This document shows, piece after piece, positions 16,942 through 25,544 of a DNA stretch of 25,670 nt. The position numbers were made by a program, and so were the translations under genes. Each line of letters opens with the position of its first letter. Within the stretch, counting starts at the first letter, position 1. Source of the stretch: Bacillota bacterium (GTDB lineage: Bacteria; Bacillota; Clostridia; Acetivibrionales; DSM-1351). The stretch covers positions 1 through 25,670 of the forward strand of contig JAEZKZ010000056.1 in assembly GCA_023415305.1 (NCBI GenBank). Direction: 5' to 3'. The notes beneath the pieces are model-generated. The model was given only the letters and a program-made list of their open reading frames with translations. It was not told where the DNA came from and searched no databases.

Positions 16942-17820
16942 TTAACCTTTTAACGATCCTATCATTACTCCCTTTACAAAATATCTTTGAAGGAAGGGAT
17001 ATGCTAGAACAATAGGGAATGCTGTTACTACCATTGTTGTCAACCTGATAGAGGTTGAGCTTATGCCTGTGTTTGATACATAGCTGGCAGCTTGTGCACT
17101 GACTGTTGCCGATTGAATAGATTTAACAAGATACTGCTGGAGGGTCTCAAGCTTTCTTCCACCGTAAAGCAGAGCATCAAACCATGAATTCCAATGGAAA
17201 ACACCGTTGAATAGAGCTATTGTGGCTAAAATAGGCATTGATACTGGAATAATTAGCTTGAAGAAGATAATTAAGTCATTAGCTCCATCAATTTTTGCCG
17301 ACTCCTCCATTTCGGAAGAAATTCCTCTGAAAAACGACATCATTATGAATGCATTAAAGGCATTAAACAGGTTTGGTATAATAAACACCAGGAAATTTCC
17401 CTGAAGCTTAAGGCCATGGGCAATCAAGATATAGCTTGGGATCAGTCCTCCGCTAAAATACATTGTTACCAAAGCCATACCAATGAAAAACTTACGCCCT
17501 AGAAGCATCTTCTTTGAAACACCATATGCAAATGCCGCTGTAAAGAGCACTGCGGTGGCACTGCCAATCAAGGTTCGAGACACTGTGATGAAAGCAGCTC
17601 TCAGAATATCCTTATCTTGAAAGATGTAAACATAATTATTCAACGACCACTTTCTAGGGAGTAAATATACTGGTCCCTTTAACAAATCCATAGGATCATT
17701 CAATGAAGATATTATTACATAATAAAATGGATACAAGGTTATTAATATAATAAAGCACATAAAAATTAAATTGCAGACATCAAAAATACGGTCACCGGAA
17801 AGCTTACGAATTTTTTGCAT
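16942..17820 (-). CDS. Carbohydrate ABC importer permease, LplC/MalG type, first importer
   Basis: This 292-residue protein has about six membrane helices. The EAA loop is EESAKIDGANDLIIFFKLII followed by PVSMP. The C-terminus QRYFVKGVMIGSLKG matches the ending of the permease at 5214-4327, so the two are the same subfamily. GGGAGG precedes the ATG at 17820. It lies 13 bases after the partner permease and 60 bases before the binding-protein gene. The ATPase partner is not encoded nearby. Confidence 0.93.
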   Translation of the reverse strand: MQKIRKLSGDRIFDVCNLIFMCFIILITLYPFYYVIISSLNDPMDLLKGPVYLLPRKWSLNNYVYIFQDKDILRAAFITVSRTLIGSATAVLFTAAFAYGVSKKMLLGRKFFIGMALVTMYFSGGLIPSYILIAHGLKLQGNFLVFIIPNLFNAFNAFIMMSFFRGISSEMEESAKIDGANDLIIFFKLIIPVSMPILATIALFNGVFHWNSWFDALLYGGRKLETLQQYLVKSIQSATVSAQAASYVSNTGISSTSIRLTTMVVTAFPIVLAYPFLQRYFVKGVMIGSLKG

Positions 17821-17833
17821 GATTTTTCCTCCC

Positions 17834-18814
17834 TTAGTATAGACTCTCGCCGGTTAATTTCTTTGAAGCAAAATTAGCACCGGAAAGAAGAATAACTGCC
17901 ACAACCGACCTGAACAAGCCTACCGCGGTAGCATAGGAATACCTTGATAACACTATTCCCATTTTATAGGTATAGGTGTCCACAATCTCGGTTGCATCCT
18001 GAATCATTGAGTTTGAAAGGAGATACATCTGTTCGAACAAACCAAAATTCGCACTTATGAGTCCACCTATGTTGAATATTAGCAAAATTACAATGGTAGG
18101 CTTTATGGATGGTAAAGTGATGTATCTGATTTTTGCAAATCTTCCTGCTCCATCCACCGTAGCTGCTTCATACATAGTTGGATCAATATTGGTAATGGCT
18201 GCTATATAGATGATAGAGTTCCACCCAAAGGATTTCCATACCTGAGATAGTATGACTATTGCCGGAACATATTCAGGTGTTGCCAGGAAGGGTACCCCTT
18301 CATCAACAATACCGAGCTTCAGCAAAATACCATTTATCATACCATTATCAACAGCAAACATAATATATATGAAACCGATTACAAAAACCCAAGAAATAAA
18401 GTGAGGGAGATAACTCACTGTTTGAACAAACTTCTTAAATTTTGTATGTACTAATTCATTAAGAAGAATTGCGAAAATTATTGGAAAAGGAAATCCAACA
18501 AGGAGATTCAGAACACTGTAATAAATTGTATTCCAAAGGGAATATAGAAAGTACTTATCTGAAAATGCTTCAATAAAATGATCTAAACCCACCCAAGGAC
18601 TTTTAATAAAGCCATCAAGAGGACCCAGAAAAGGATTATATTCCTTAAAAGATATTACAAGACCCAGCATTGGAATGTAATTGAATATAAGCATCCATAG
18701 CACTACAGGGAGTACCAGAATCATCAAATATCTTTGTTCATAAAAAACTTTCCGGAATGCTCTCTTTGGTTTGCCAGGAAGTTCATTGTTGGTAACGACG
18801 ATTTCTTGCTTCAT
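17834..18814 (-). CDS. Carbohydrate ABC importer permease, LplB/MalF type, first importer
   Basis: This 326-residue protein carries a short charged N-terminus, then LVLPVVLWMLIFNYIPMLGL as the first helix and about five more. The EAA loop is YEAATVDGAGRFAKIRYITL, with the invariant glycine. The start is ATG 18814, preceded by GGAAAGGTG; the frame stays open further upstream to 18892, but that extension has no ribosome binding site and overlaps the promoter region. It is the first gene of the first importer operon, about 95 bases downstream of a good promoter. Confidence 0.93.
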   Translation of the reverse strand: MKQEIVVTNNELPGKPKRAFRKVFYEQRYLMILVLPVVLWMLIFNYIPMLGLVISFKEYNPFLGPLDGFIKSPWVGLDHFIEAFSDKYFLYSLWNTIYYSVLNLLVGFPFPIIFAILLNELVHTKFKKFVQTVSYLPHFISWVFVIGFIYIMFAVDNGMINGILLKLGIVDEGVPFLATPEYVPAIVILSQVWKSFGWNSIIYIAAITNIDPTMYEAATVDGAGRFAKIRYITLPSIKPTIVILLIFNIGGLISANFGLFEQMYLLSNSMIQDATEIVDTYTYKMGIVLSRYSYATAVGLFRSVVAVILLSGANFASKKLTGESLY

Positions 18815-18889
18815 TGTAACACACCTTTCCGAAAGTTGACATAAGAATGAATAAATGTATCGGTTTACATATATAACAGGTACAGAATA

Positions 18890-18944
18890 CACACCTTTTA
18901 ATTACTTACAAATTTATTATAGGTGTGATCTGCCGCCTGTTCAA
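18890..18944 (-). promoter_or_regulatory. Promoter of the first importer operon with flanking dyad
   Basis: On the minus strand TTGAAC (18944-18939), an exact 17-base spacer and TATAAT (18921-18916) make a near-consensus housekeeping promoter; transcription would start near 18909. Seven-base arms CACACCT/AGGTGTG (18890-18896 and 18921-18927) flank the -10 and start site and could be an operator. This gives the importer its own transcription unit apart from the upstream kinase gene. Confidence 0.7.
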
Positions 18945-18965
18945 TTTTCTAAACCAATTCCTATA

Positions 18966-20762
18966 TCAAAAATTCGGAAACATCGGTGATTTTGGTATTA
19001 CAATTCTAACTGCACAGCCAATACCGGGCCGGCTTGCAATTATTATATCGGTTTTATCTCCATATACTGATTTTAATCGTTCCATTATATTATGAATGGC
19101 GTAGCCGCTTTCTCGGTTCTTGACCATCTGTCCATTTTTGATGCTCTCCAATGTACTTCTGCTCATGCCTATTCCATCATCTATAATTGTAAAATACAGA
19201 TTTTCTTCGTCCTGACGAAGCTTGACAATCATTGTTCCTCTACACTCCTTATGGAGAATTCCGTGATTAATAGTATTCTCTGCAATAGGCTGCAGAATAA
19301 TTTTTATCATTGTATATGACAATGCTTTCTCATCCAAGTCATACTTAACATCCAGCATATTTTCAAACCTGATCTTCTCAATTTCTACATATGACTTTAA
19401 CAGATTTATTTCATCCTCAACTGTTATAACAGACTTGCCCTTACTAAGCACCAGCCTGTAAAACTGAGACAACTGAAGGGATAAGTGGTCGATATTATCT
19501 GCCTTTGCCTTTCTGGCCATCCAGGATATGGTTGACAGGGTATTGTATAAGAAGTGGGGATTGATTTGGGCCTCCAAGGCCTTAAGCTCAGACTCCTTCT
19601 CCATAATTTGAGCCTTGTAAACCCTTTCAATCAAGCTATGGATTCTTTCTGTCATGTGGTTAAAGCTTTGGGCCAATTCACCAAACTCATCATGGGTATC
19701 CACCGGCATTTTTATGTTAATATTTTCATCTCTGACTGACTTAAGTCCTTTGACCAGCAGCTTTAATCTTCGGGTAAGTCGTTTGGTAACCAGGTAAATA
19801 ATTACTCCAAATATAACTAGGGCAGCTATAATAACACCTGCAACAATAAGAGTATAATTACCGTCGCTCTTAATAAAGCTTTCCAGCGGGATAATCCCCA
19901 CCAGGCGGCATCCAATATTCACCAAAGGTATAGAATATATCAAAAGCTTTTCATTATCTAAAGTATATACTCCTTCCATTTCATCCTTTGATATAGTTGG
20001 AATTAACTCTGTCTGGTATTTTTGAGGCATGAAATTATATGTATTATGGGATACAATCTTCCCTTCCTGATCAAATACAATAAAGTACTCCCCATTGCTT
20101 GGGTCAACAAGATTTTCAAATAACACCTTCTCGGAAATTTCTATCTCCAGTAAACCTATACAGCTTTTATCATTGAAGGATATTAGCTTCTGGCACAGAG
20201 AAAGAACCTTGTCCCTGCCAATGTTACCTGTAATTTTTCTGGTTTTAGAATCATGTAACGAACTCCATTTTTTCAGTGCAGAGTTGTCGTCCAACAAATC
20301 TGCATACCACTCGTCTCCCATAATATCCGAGACTTGAAAGATGTCATTCCATCCCCTAGGGAAGGAGCTGTTATCAAGATACAGCATGGTTTCATATATA
20401 TACTTGTTCTGAATGATATAGTTCCTAAACAGAGGTGAAAAGGTATAATTATATTCTTCAAAGCCCTGATAGTTGTTTTTGAAGGTATCCTCTACATACT
20501 TGAGAATCTGAGGATTATAAGCTATAGATATTGATGTTCTTTCAATACTTTCGATTTTTTGATTGATAATCTCTCTTTTTTGCATAAGGTTCTGTTTGGC
20601 CAGCAGTCCTGCCTGATGAATAACAGCCTTATTTGTACTGTCATTTATATATAATCCGGTTCCGATAACAGGTAATGCAATAATTATAAAATACGCAAGT
20701 GTAAACTTCCATACCACATGCATGTTATTAAAAAAGTGACGCAATCTTTTTACTATTTTCAT
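18966..20762 (-). CDS. YesM-type membrane sensor histidine kinase, first module
   Basis: This 598-residue protein has a first helix at about 20-40, an extracellular sensor of about 260 residues with Cache-like character, a second helix at about 304-326 and a HAMP linker (RRLKLLVKGLKSV onward). The catalytic part has LEAQINPHFLYNTLST with phosphoacceptor H403, the N-box LQPIAENTINHG, and DDGIGM (528-533). The second glycine box reads SGYAIHNIMERL, where GIGL/GIGI-NV is more usual; this may change nucleotide-lid behaviour but is probably still functional. The start is ATG 20762 behind GAGGTGG; the GTG at 20771 falls inside that site. The gene is 18 bases downstream of the second of two response regulators. 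Confidence 0.92.
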   Translation of the reverse strand: MKIVKRLRHFFNNMHVVWKFTLAYFIIIALPVIGTGLYINDSTNKAVIHQAGLLAKQNLMQKREIINQKIESIERTSISIAYNPQILKYVEDTFKNNYQGFEEYNYTFSPLFRNYIIQNKYIYETMLYLDNSSFPRGWNDIFQVSDIMGDEWYADLLDDNSALKKWSSLHDSKTRKITGNIGRDKVLSLCQKLISFNDKSCIGLLEIEISEKVLFENLVDPSNGEYFIVFDQEGKIVSHNTYNFMPQKYQTELIPTISKDEMEGVYTLDNEKLLIYSIPLVNIGCRLVGIIPLESFIKSDGNYTLIVAGVIIAALVIFGVIIYLVTKRLTRRLKLLVKGLKSVRDENINIKMPVDTHDEFGELAQSFNHMTERIHSLIERVYKAQIMEKESELKALEAQINPHFLYNTLSTISWMARKAKADNIDHLSLQLSQFYRLVLSKGKSVITVEDEINLLKSYVEIEKIRFENMLDVKYDLDEKALSYTMIKIILQPIAENTINHGILHKECRGTMIVKLRQDEENLYFTIIDDGIGMSRSTLESIKNGQMVKNRESGYAIHNIMERLKSVYGDKTDIIIASRPGIGCAVRIVIPKSPMFPNF

Positions 20763-20780
20763 CGAAACCACCTCGGAAAT

Positions 20781-22403
20781 TTACGTAATCTGGTGCCTTT
20801 TCCTATAATCCATGGGACTTACTCCATAGCGTTTTTTGAAAACCTTGCAGAAATGTGAAGCATTTATATACCCGGTACTTTCAGCTATATAATTAAGTGT
20901 TTCATTTCCGGAAATCAATAGCTCCTCTGCTTTTTTCATCCGAATATCTGTCAAGGTTTCAGTCAAGCTTTTTCCTGTATATTTTTTAAATAAAGCACCA
21001 AGATAGTTTGGGGACAGCTCCAGCTTATGTGCAATAGTCTCAGCACCTATACTGCTGTTATACTCGTTATTAATAATCTCCATAATCTTGGAAACAATAT
21101 TTTCTTCCTTATTATTTTTTTTATCGTATATACAGCGGTTGGCATGCTCCAGCAGCTCCTTAAACCAATCCTTCATATGTTCAAGCTTAATGAATTCATA
21201 CAGTGTAGCAACTATATCCTCACTTATCAGTCTGTGAGTAAAGGATATATCATAACTGAACAGTAGCGTAGATATTTCACCAACCAAGCCTGCAATAAGA
21301 TTACATACTGCGCTTTTATCAATCGTTTGCCCCTCTATCATATCAAACAACTCATCAGCCACAGTTGATATACCCTTTGAATCCATTGAAACTATACCGT
21401 TTAAAACCTTTTTTGAATACTCTACTGCGTATGAATACAAAGCGTAAGTATCTGGTCCATTTACCTCTGACATTTCGTATATATCTTCGTAAAAGAGGAT
21501 TTCCTGATCTCTTTTGAAAAAAATATGCTCTAATGCGCTCTTAGCCTGTGTAAAGGAGTCAACGAAGCACTGAGGTGTTTTTACAAAAGCTCCTACCCCG
21601 ACAACAGCCTCCGGCATATTTGCTTCCCGGCATTTCAGGCTGATCCTTCTGATAGTATCCTGAATGTACATTCTGTCATTTACAGAATTTATAATACAAA
21701 TAATAAGCTCGTTTGTCTCATTGTTATTTCTTGCTACTATTCCCTCACTTCCAATAGTCCTGGTTATCCTCTGGAATAGCTCCTTTTGGTAAATTCTCTT
21801 TTCACTATATCCCTTTCCGTGAAAGGATGAAACAAAATCAAAACGTAATATAATGGCTAGAAATCCATATGACCCTGTAGTTAACTCTGACAAACCAATA
21901 ATTCCAAAATCAACCTGTCCTCTTTGCTCATCCTCAATTAGGCTTATCAAGAAGCGTTCTCTTTCTTCATACAGGCTTTCGCTTAATTGATGCTTTAGGC
22001 TTGAAATATATTTTGACTGATTTCGTTGCTCAAATATTTTCTGAGTAGTGAAGGTTACCGCATTTACCAGGTGATGCTTTTGCACAGGCTTGAGGAGGTA
22101 GTCATAAGCCCCCAGACGTATAGCTTCCTTGGCATATATAAAATCATCATAGCCGGTAATGAATATAAACTTGCAATCAGGCAGAAATTGGCCTACCTCT
22201 CTTGCAAATTCAATTCCATCCATTAAGGGCATTTTTATATCTGTAATTACTAAGTCAGGATAGTATTTCCAGGCCAATTTCAGTCCTTGAACTCCATTTG
22301 CGGCGGCACCTACAATCTCTATCCCCAGTTCTTCCCAATCCAGATAGTCAATCAGCCCTTCTCTCTCCCATTTTTCATCTTCAACAATCAGCATTTTTAT
22401 CAT
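20781..22403 (-). CDS. YesN-type response regulator with AraC-family output domain (second of a tandem pair)
   Basis: This 540-residue protein has a receiver domain with VEDEKWEREGL, phosphoacceptor D55 in VITDIKMP and K105 in LLKPV. The long middle region (about 130-430) has no clear motif and may dimerise or sense. The C-terminus is an AraC-type double helix-turn-helix with LSPNYLGALFKKYTGKS and INASHFCKVFKKRYGVSP. The ATG at 22403 is one base after the stop of the preceding regulator, giving tight translational coupling with only a weak AAGGGCGG site. The first 25 residues closely match the upstream regulator, so the pair arose by duplication. Confidence 0.93.
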   Translation of the reverse strand: MIKMLIVEDEKWEREGLIDYLDWEELGIEIVGAAANGVQGLKLAWKYYPDLVITDIKMPLMDGIEFAREVGQFLPDCKFIFITGYDDFIYAKEAIRLGAYDYLLKPVQKHHLVNAVTFTTQKIFEQRNQSKYISSLKHQLSESLYEERERFLISLIEDEQRGQVDFGIIGLSELTTGSYGFLAIILRFDFVSSFHGKGYSEKRIYQKELFQRITRTIGSEGIVARNNNETNELIICIINSVNDRMYIQDTIRRISLKCREANMPEAVVGVGAFVKTPQCFVDSFTQAKSALEHIFFKRDQEILFYEDIYEMSEVNGPDTYALYSYAVEYSKKVLNGIVSMDSKGISTVADELFDMIEGQTIDKSAVCNLIAGLVGEISTLLFSYDISFTHRLISEDIVATLYEFIKLEHMKDWFKELLEHANRCIYDKKNNKEENIVSKIMEIINNEYNSSIGAETIAHKLELSPNYLGALFKKYTGKSLTETLTDIRMKKAEELLISGNETLNYIAESTGYINASHFCKVFKKRYGVSPMDYRKRHQIT

Positions 22404-22404
22404 A

Positions 22405-24000
22405 TTAATGTCCGCCCTTCATGATTTCTTTGTAATCCCCGGGACTGATTCCAAATCTGTTCTTGAAAAGTGAGCAAAAGTAAGAGGTATTCTTTATCCC
22501 CACTGCTTCTGAAAGCCGGGATACATTAACTTTACCGGTTTGCAGTATTTCCTTTGCTCTGTCGATTCTGTAATCACATAAATACTGATTAAAGGTCTTT
22601 CCGGTATTTCTCTTAAAAATACTCCCAATATAATAAGGTGTCAAATGGATAACCTGAGATATACACTTTAAATCCAGTTCTTCTGAATATCTCTCATCAA
22701 TTATTTTAATAACCCTTTGTGTAACCTCCGCATCTGCGTTGCTGGATTTATTCATTGTATTGGCGGAGATGGCTTCTAAGAAATCCATCAGATAATCCTT
22801 GGTTTGATCAATTGTGTCCATTTTTGAAATTTGCTCCTCAAACCTGCCTTTATCCAATATGTATACTTTAAAGTTTTCAGAATTTTCGTTAAAGGCGGCA
22901 GGATTTATAATGAGCATTGCCTGAGTAAAAAATTTACTCAGCATTAATTTGCTTAATGGTGATACTTCTCTTAAGGTGGTAAGGAAGCTATCCAGTAATA
23001 ATCTCCATTCCTCCCTTTGGTTCTTCTGGGTTGCTGCCATCAGCTTATTGATTATATCATGAGCCCTTATTACAATGGGGCGTGCAAAGTCCAGATTCAT
23101 ATAATTTTTCTCTTTTACTTCATTATAAAACAAAATGTCCCCATATTGTGCAAGGAATCTAAAGCTGTAGGCTTCCCTTGCCTGAGAATATGAGGCAGCG
23201 GCCTCCGAAAAACCACTAACTGCTTCTCCCACTGATATAATAGAGTCTATATTCAGCTCAGCTCTGAGATAAACCGCCAGCTCATGTAATTTATCACTGA
23301 GTTCCTCTTGGGTATCAGGTGCTTCCAAGCATAAAACAGCCTCCTTAAAGGGCTTTGTTAATGAAAAGGTCATTCCTCTTTCCTTCATTATTGCTTCAAA
23401 GCGATCTGTAATAAGCCTGCTGCTAATAAATGAAGCACTGTTCATTGTTAGTACAGCAATGACTATCTTTGCTTTAGGATCGGATAATCTAATAGGAAAA
23501 CCCTCTGGAGCAAACTCCAATTCATTTCCTTCAAGTATTTTAAGCAGGAGGCTATTCTTATTTTCAGAGAAATAATCCATCAATTTGCTTTTCAGCGTAA
23601 CTCTTTCGCTTTCAATATTCCTTTCACTGTCAAGAGCTGATATAGCACGTAATACCACCTCTAGTATGCTATTCTTATCAACAGGCTTTAAAACATATTC
23701 AAAAGCACGAAATTCGAAGGTTTGTTTTGCGTATCCAAAATCATTATATCCGCTTAAAATAATTATTTTTGCACTGGGAAGAAAGCTGCGGATTTTCTTG
23801 GACATTTCAAGTCCATCCATTTTAGGCATCCTAATGTCAGTGAGAATTATATCAGGATGGTTTTGCTCCGATAGGGTCAGGCCTTCAATACCATTGTTTG
23901 CGCAGCCTACCACTTCTATCCCCAGACTCCTCCAATCAAGAAAATCCCTTAGCCCTTCTCTTTCCCATTTTTCATCTTCTACTATTAATAACCGGTACAT
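22405..24000 (-). CDS. YesN-type response regulator with AraC-family output domain (first of a tandem pair)
   Basis: This 531-residue protein has VEDEKWEREGLRDFLDW at the start of its receiver, D55 in ILTDIRMPK and K105 in VLKPV. The central region is weakly similar to that of the following regulator. The C-terminal AraC domain contains LTPYYIGSIFKRNTGKT and IKNTSYFCSLFKNRFGISP. AGGAG lies upstream of the ATG at 24000. It heads an operon of two regulators and one kinase that precedes the first importer. Both regulators retain the acidic pocket, Asp and Lys, so both should be phosphorylatable. Which one serves the adjacent kinase, and whether one controls the GH95 genes, is unknown. Confidence 0.93.
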   Translation of the reverse strand: MYRLLIVEDEKWEREGLRDFLDWRSLGIEVVGCANNGIEGLTLSEQNHPDIILTDIRMPKMDGLEMSKKIRSFLPSAKIIILSGYNDFGYAKQTFEFRAFEYVLKPVDKNSILEVVLRAISALDSERNIESERVTLKSKLMDYFSENKNSLLLKILEGNELEFAPEGFPIRLSDPKAKIVIAVLTMNSASFISSRLITDRFEAIMKERGMTFSLTKPFKEAVLCLEAPDTQEELSDKLHELAVYLRAELNIDSIISVGEAVSGFSEAAASYSQAREAYSFRFLAQYGDILFYNEVKEKNYMNLDFARPIVIRAHDIINKLMAATQKNQREEWRLLLDSFLTTLREVSPLSKLMLSKFFTQAMLIINPAAFNENSENFKVYILDKGRFEEQISKMDTIDQTKDYLMDFLEAISANTMNKSSNADAEVTQRVIKIIDERYSEELDLKCISQVIHLTPYYIGSIFKRNTGKTFNQYLCDYRIDRAKEILQTGKVNVSRLSEAVGIKNTSYFCSLFKNRFGISPGDYKEIMKGGH

Positions 24001-24408
24001 AAATCAGCTCCTATAAGTTAATTACTACCAATTGAAAGTGGGGTAGTCTAGTTTTGAGGTTTAAGCCTGTTTGATAGTATATTCACTATCTGCAAGACCT
24101 TATAACCTATAATTATTATGGTTAATGAAGTTTGAATAATAGACTAATTAATTGGTTTACAAAACAATTGTCGCTTGAATAATAGACTAATATAAATGGT
24201 TTACAAAACAACTACCACTTGAATAAAATTTTGCTTACAATGACGCCCTTCTGAGAATTAACCCTGCAAATGGTAGAGCCCATAACTTCTATATAAGTAT
24301 TAGTAAATGAAAATCGACTTAAGCTGCCTCAATAACATATTAAGCCGAATTCATTTCATGTTATATATAACAAGCCTACAGGTTTGGTTAACATAAGCCT
24401 GTATCTAA
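24001..24408 (-). promoter_or_regulatory. Control region ahead of the two-regulator operon
   Basis: A 408-base AT-rich stretch without a gene. It contains two direct repeats of about 37 bases (24132-24167 and 24175-24211) and a partial third. A six-base-arm dyad GATAGT/ACTATC is at 24073-24078 and 24085-24090. A weak hairpin TACAGG/CCTGTA (24377-24382 and 24398-24403) may be a terminator relic of the upstream pseudogene. The promoter of the operon should lie here. The best -10 candidates are TATTAT strings within the repeats. Confidence 0.45.
24132..24211 (-). repeat. Two tandem direct repeats upstream of the regulator operon
   Basis: Each unit has TTGAATAATAGACTAAT, a short variable AT spacer, then TGGTTTACAAAACAA, with a period of 43 bases. 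A decayed third unit begins at 24219 (TTGAATAAAA, later TTACAA). The 43-base period is about four helical turns, so both would face the same side of DNA. This suits an AraC-type regulator that binds direct repeats, or a pair of duplicated promoters. Confidence 0.7.
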
Positions 24409-25144
24409 TTAGAATGGATTCTCATTCCTGTACAGCATCCCAGTAGGCTGATTGAAGGCAACGTCATCAATGCCCAAGAGTTTCATAGCTGCAAACAGTA
24501 CTTTTCCATTATGCTTGAAAGTAACTCCACCGTGATGAGGATATCTCCTCTTCAGCCACATGTCTCTTGGTATAATATAGTTTATGTCAAGTAGAGTTGC
24601 AGGCATTTTTGTTGCGCAGGTTATTATGTATTCATTTAAAGCACTATATATATCTGTTTCACAGGCAATAGGTATTCCTTTTGCTGCAAATTTGTAATTT
24701 ACATAGCAGGAAACAAAGCCAAACTGAGTCTGATATGCAGGCCAGCATTTATTATCAAATAGCATATTCAGATAACCAAGGTTAGCATCCATCCAGTCCT
24801 GAAGTGTCAGCTCATACTGAGCAAGTCGTGGCAAAATTCCGGGGTAACCGTTACCTTCACCAGTTCCTGCTCCATTTCTTTAACAACCGAATGTCTTAAA
24901 AATCAGATATCATCGGAACCAACTCATCGGGATTTCCTACCGGGCACTCAGGAATGTGTGCTTTTATCCCTCAACTCAAGGCTGTAGGATGCATTGAGCA
25001 TACAGCAGTATGCATCTTCGCGACCACCCACAAGCTGTTTTCAGCTTCTTCAGCAGCAGCTCTTCTGGTTGCGCTGAGCTATATAGGGAAACAGTCCCTG
25101 CTAACAGCAACAATACCCAGCATAACTACAGGAATATTTGAAAT
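24409..25144 (-). pseudogene. Decayed L-fucose isomerase-like gene (L-fucose/L-arabinose isomerase family)
   Basis: The best-preserved part reads EGNGYPGILPRLAQYELT, then FGFVSCYVNYKF, GIPIACETDIYSALNEY and PATLLDINYIIP, and ends RRYPHHGGVTF and MLYRNENPF. These match the C-terminal half of the COG2407 isomerase-like family from memory. Upstream, AGGAGG is followed by SNIPVVMLGIVAVSRDCFPI, but the expected ATG is ATT (25144-25142), and a TAG stop interrupts at 25081-25079. An IPECPVGNPDELVPMISDF piece ends in a TAA. VVKEMEQEL is then joined to the next segment by a one-base deletion near 24860. About 100 residues also appear missing between DMW and RRYPHH. Only about half of a family protein of roughly 490 residues remains. 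It is not expected to give an active enzyme. Confidence 0.85.
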
Positions 25145-25446
25145 TGTTAATCCTCCTATTTGATATTATGTTTTGATTATAACATTCCGGACTTGGTATG
25201 TACAAGATAAAAACTCCTTATAAGGAGCCTTGGGTAAAAGTACTTTTGTATTTTATCTCCACTTTTAAAATTTTAATTTGAAATTCTTACTTCATTAATT
25301 GTATTTGAAGAATTAAACAGGTTGGTCTTATAAGAAAATAATTTAATACTAGAAAGATATTTTAACATAAGGGAATCTCTAGAATACCCGAGGTATATGT
25401 TTTAAAAGGGATAATTGATATAAGATTTGTAATATTATCAGTTAAA
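25145..25446. other. AT-rich intergenic stretch with nested palindromes
   Basis: A 302-base stretch without an open frame of interest. It has a perfect 14-base palindrome CTCCTTATAAGGAG (25214-25227) and a 12-base palindrome AAAAGTACTTTT (25236-25247). Outer arms GATAAAA/TTTTATC (25206-25212 and 25251-25257) enclose both. The rest shows nothing I can name. It would include the old promoter of the isomerase pseudogene. Confidence 0.5.
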
Positions 25447-25544
25447 ATCGAGTAGGAGGCGGTGACTAACCGCCGTCCTCTCACAGCACCGTGCGTACCG
25501 TTCGGTACACGGCGCTTTCAATAGTTGACGTGCACAGACTGATA
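25447..25544 (-). mobile_element. Group II intron remnant: domains V and VI, class-C-like 3' end
   Basis: In minus-strand reading, GCGCCGTGTACCGAACGG then TACGCACGGTGC forms a domain V hairpin. It is followed by TGTGAGAGG and the domain VI hairpin GGCGGTTAGTCACCGCC, ending CTCCTACTCGAT, a typical intron 3' end. The domain V sequence strongly recalls the Oceanobacillus iheyensis class C intron. A reading frame runs into domain V and stops there, as the tail of an intron-encoded reverse transcriptase could. Everything upstream in the intron is cut off near 25545 by the insertion sequence. Confidence 0.8.

Noticed and set aside
23585..24016. 143-residue plus-strand open frame antisense to a response regulator
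   Set aside because: It mirrors the receiver-domain coding sequence, has no ribosome binding site of note and no recognisable domain.
24132..24240. Possible CRISPR-like array from repeated TTGAATAATAGACTAAT and TGGTTTACAAAACAA units
   Set aside because: Only two good units plus a decayed one, with a short AT-rich spacer inside each unit and no cas genes; it sits where a promoter should be.
24409..24834. Reading the fragment as a complete small protein of 141 residues
   Set aside because: It would need a TTG start inside a conserved isomerase motif, and the upstream remnants of the same family show it is the tail of a broken gene.
24954..25163. 69-residue plus-strand open frame over the isomerase pseudogene
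   Set aside because: It lies antisense to recognisable isomerase-like segments and has no sign of being a real gene.
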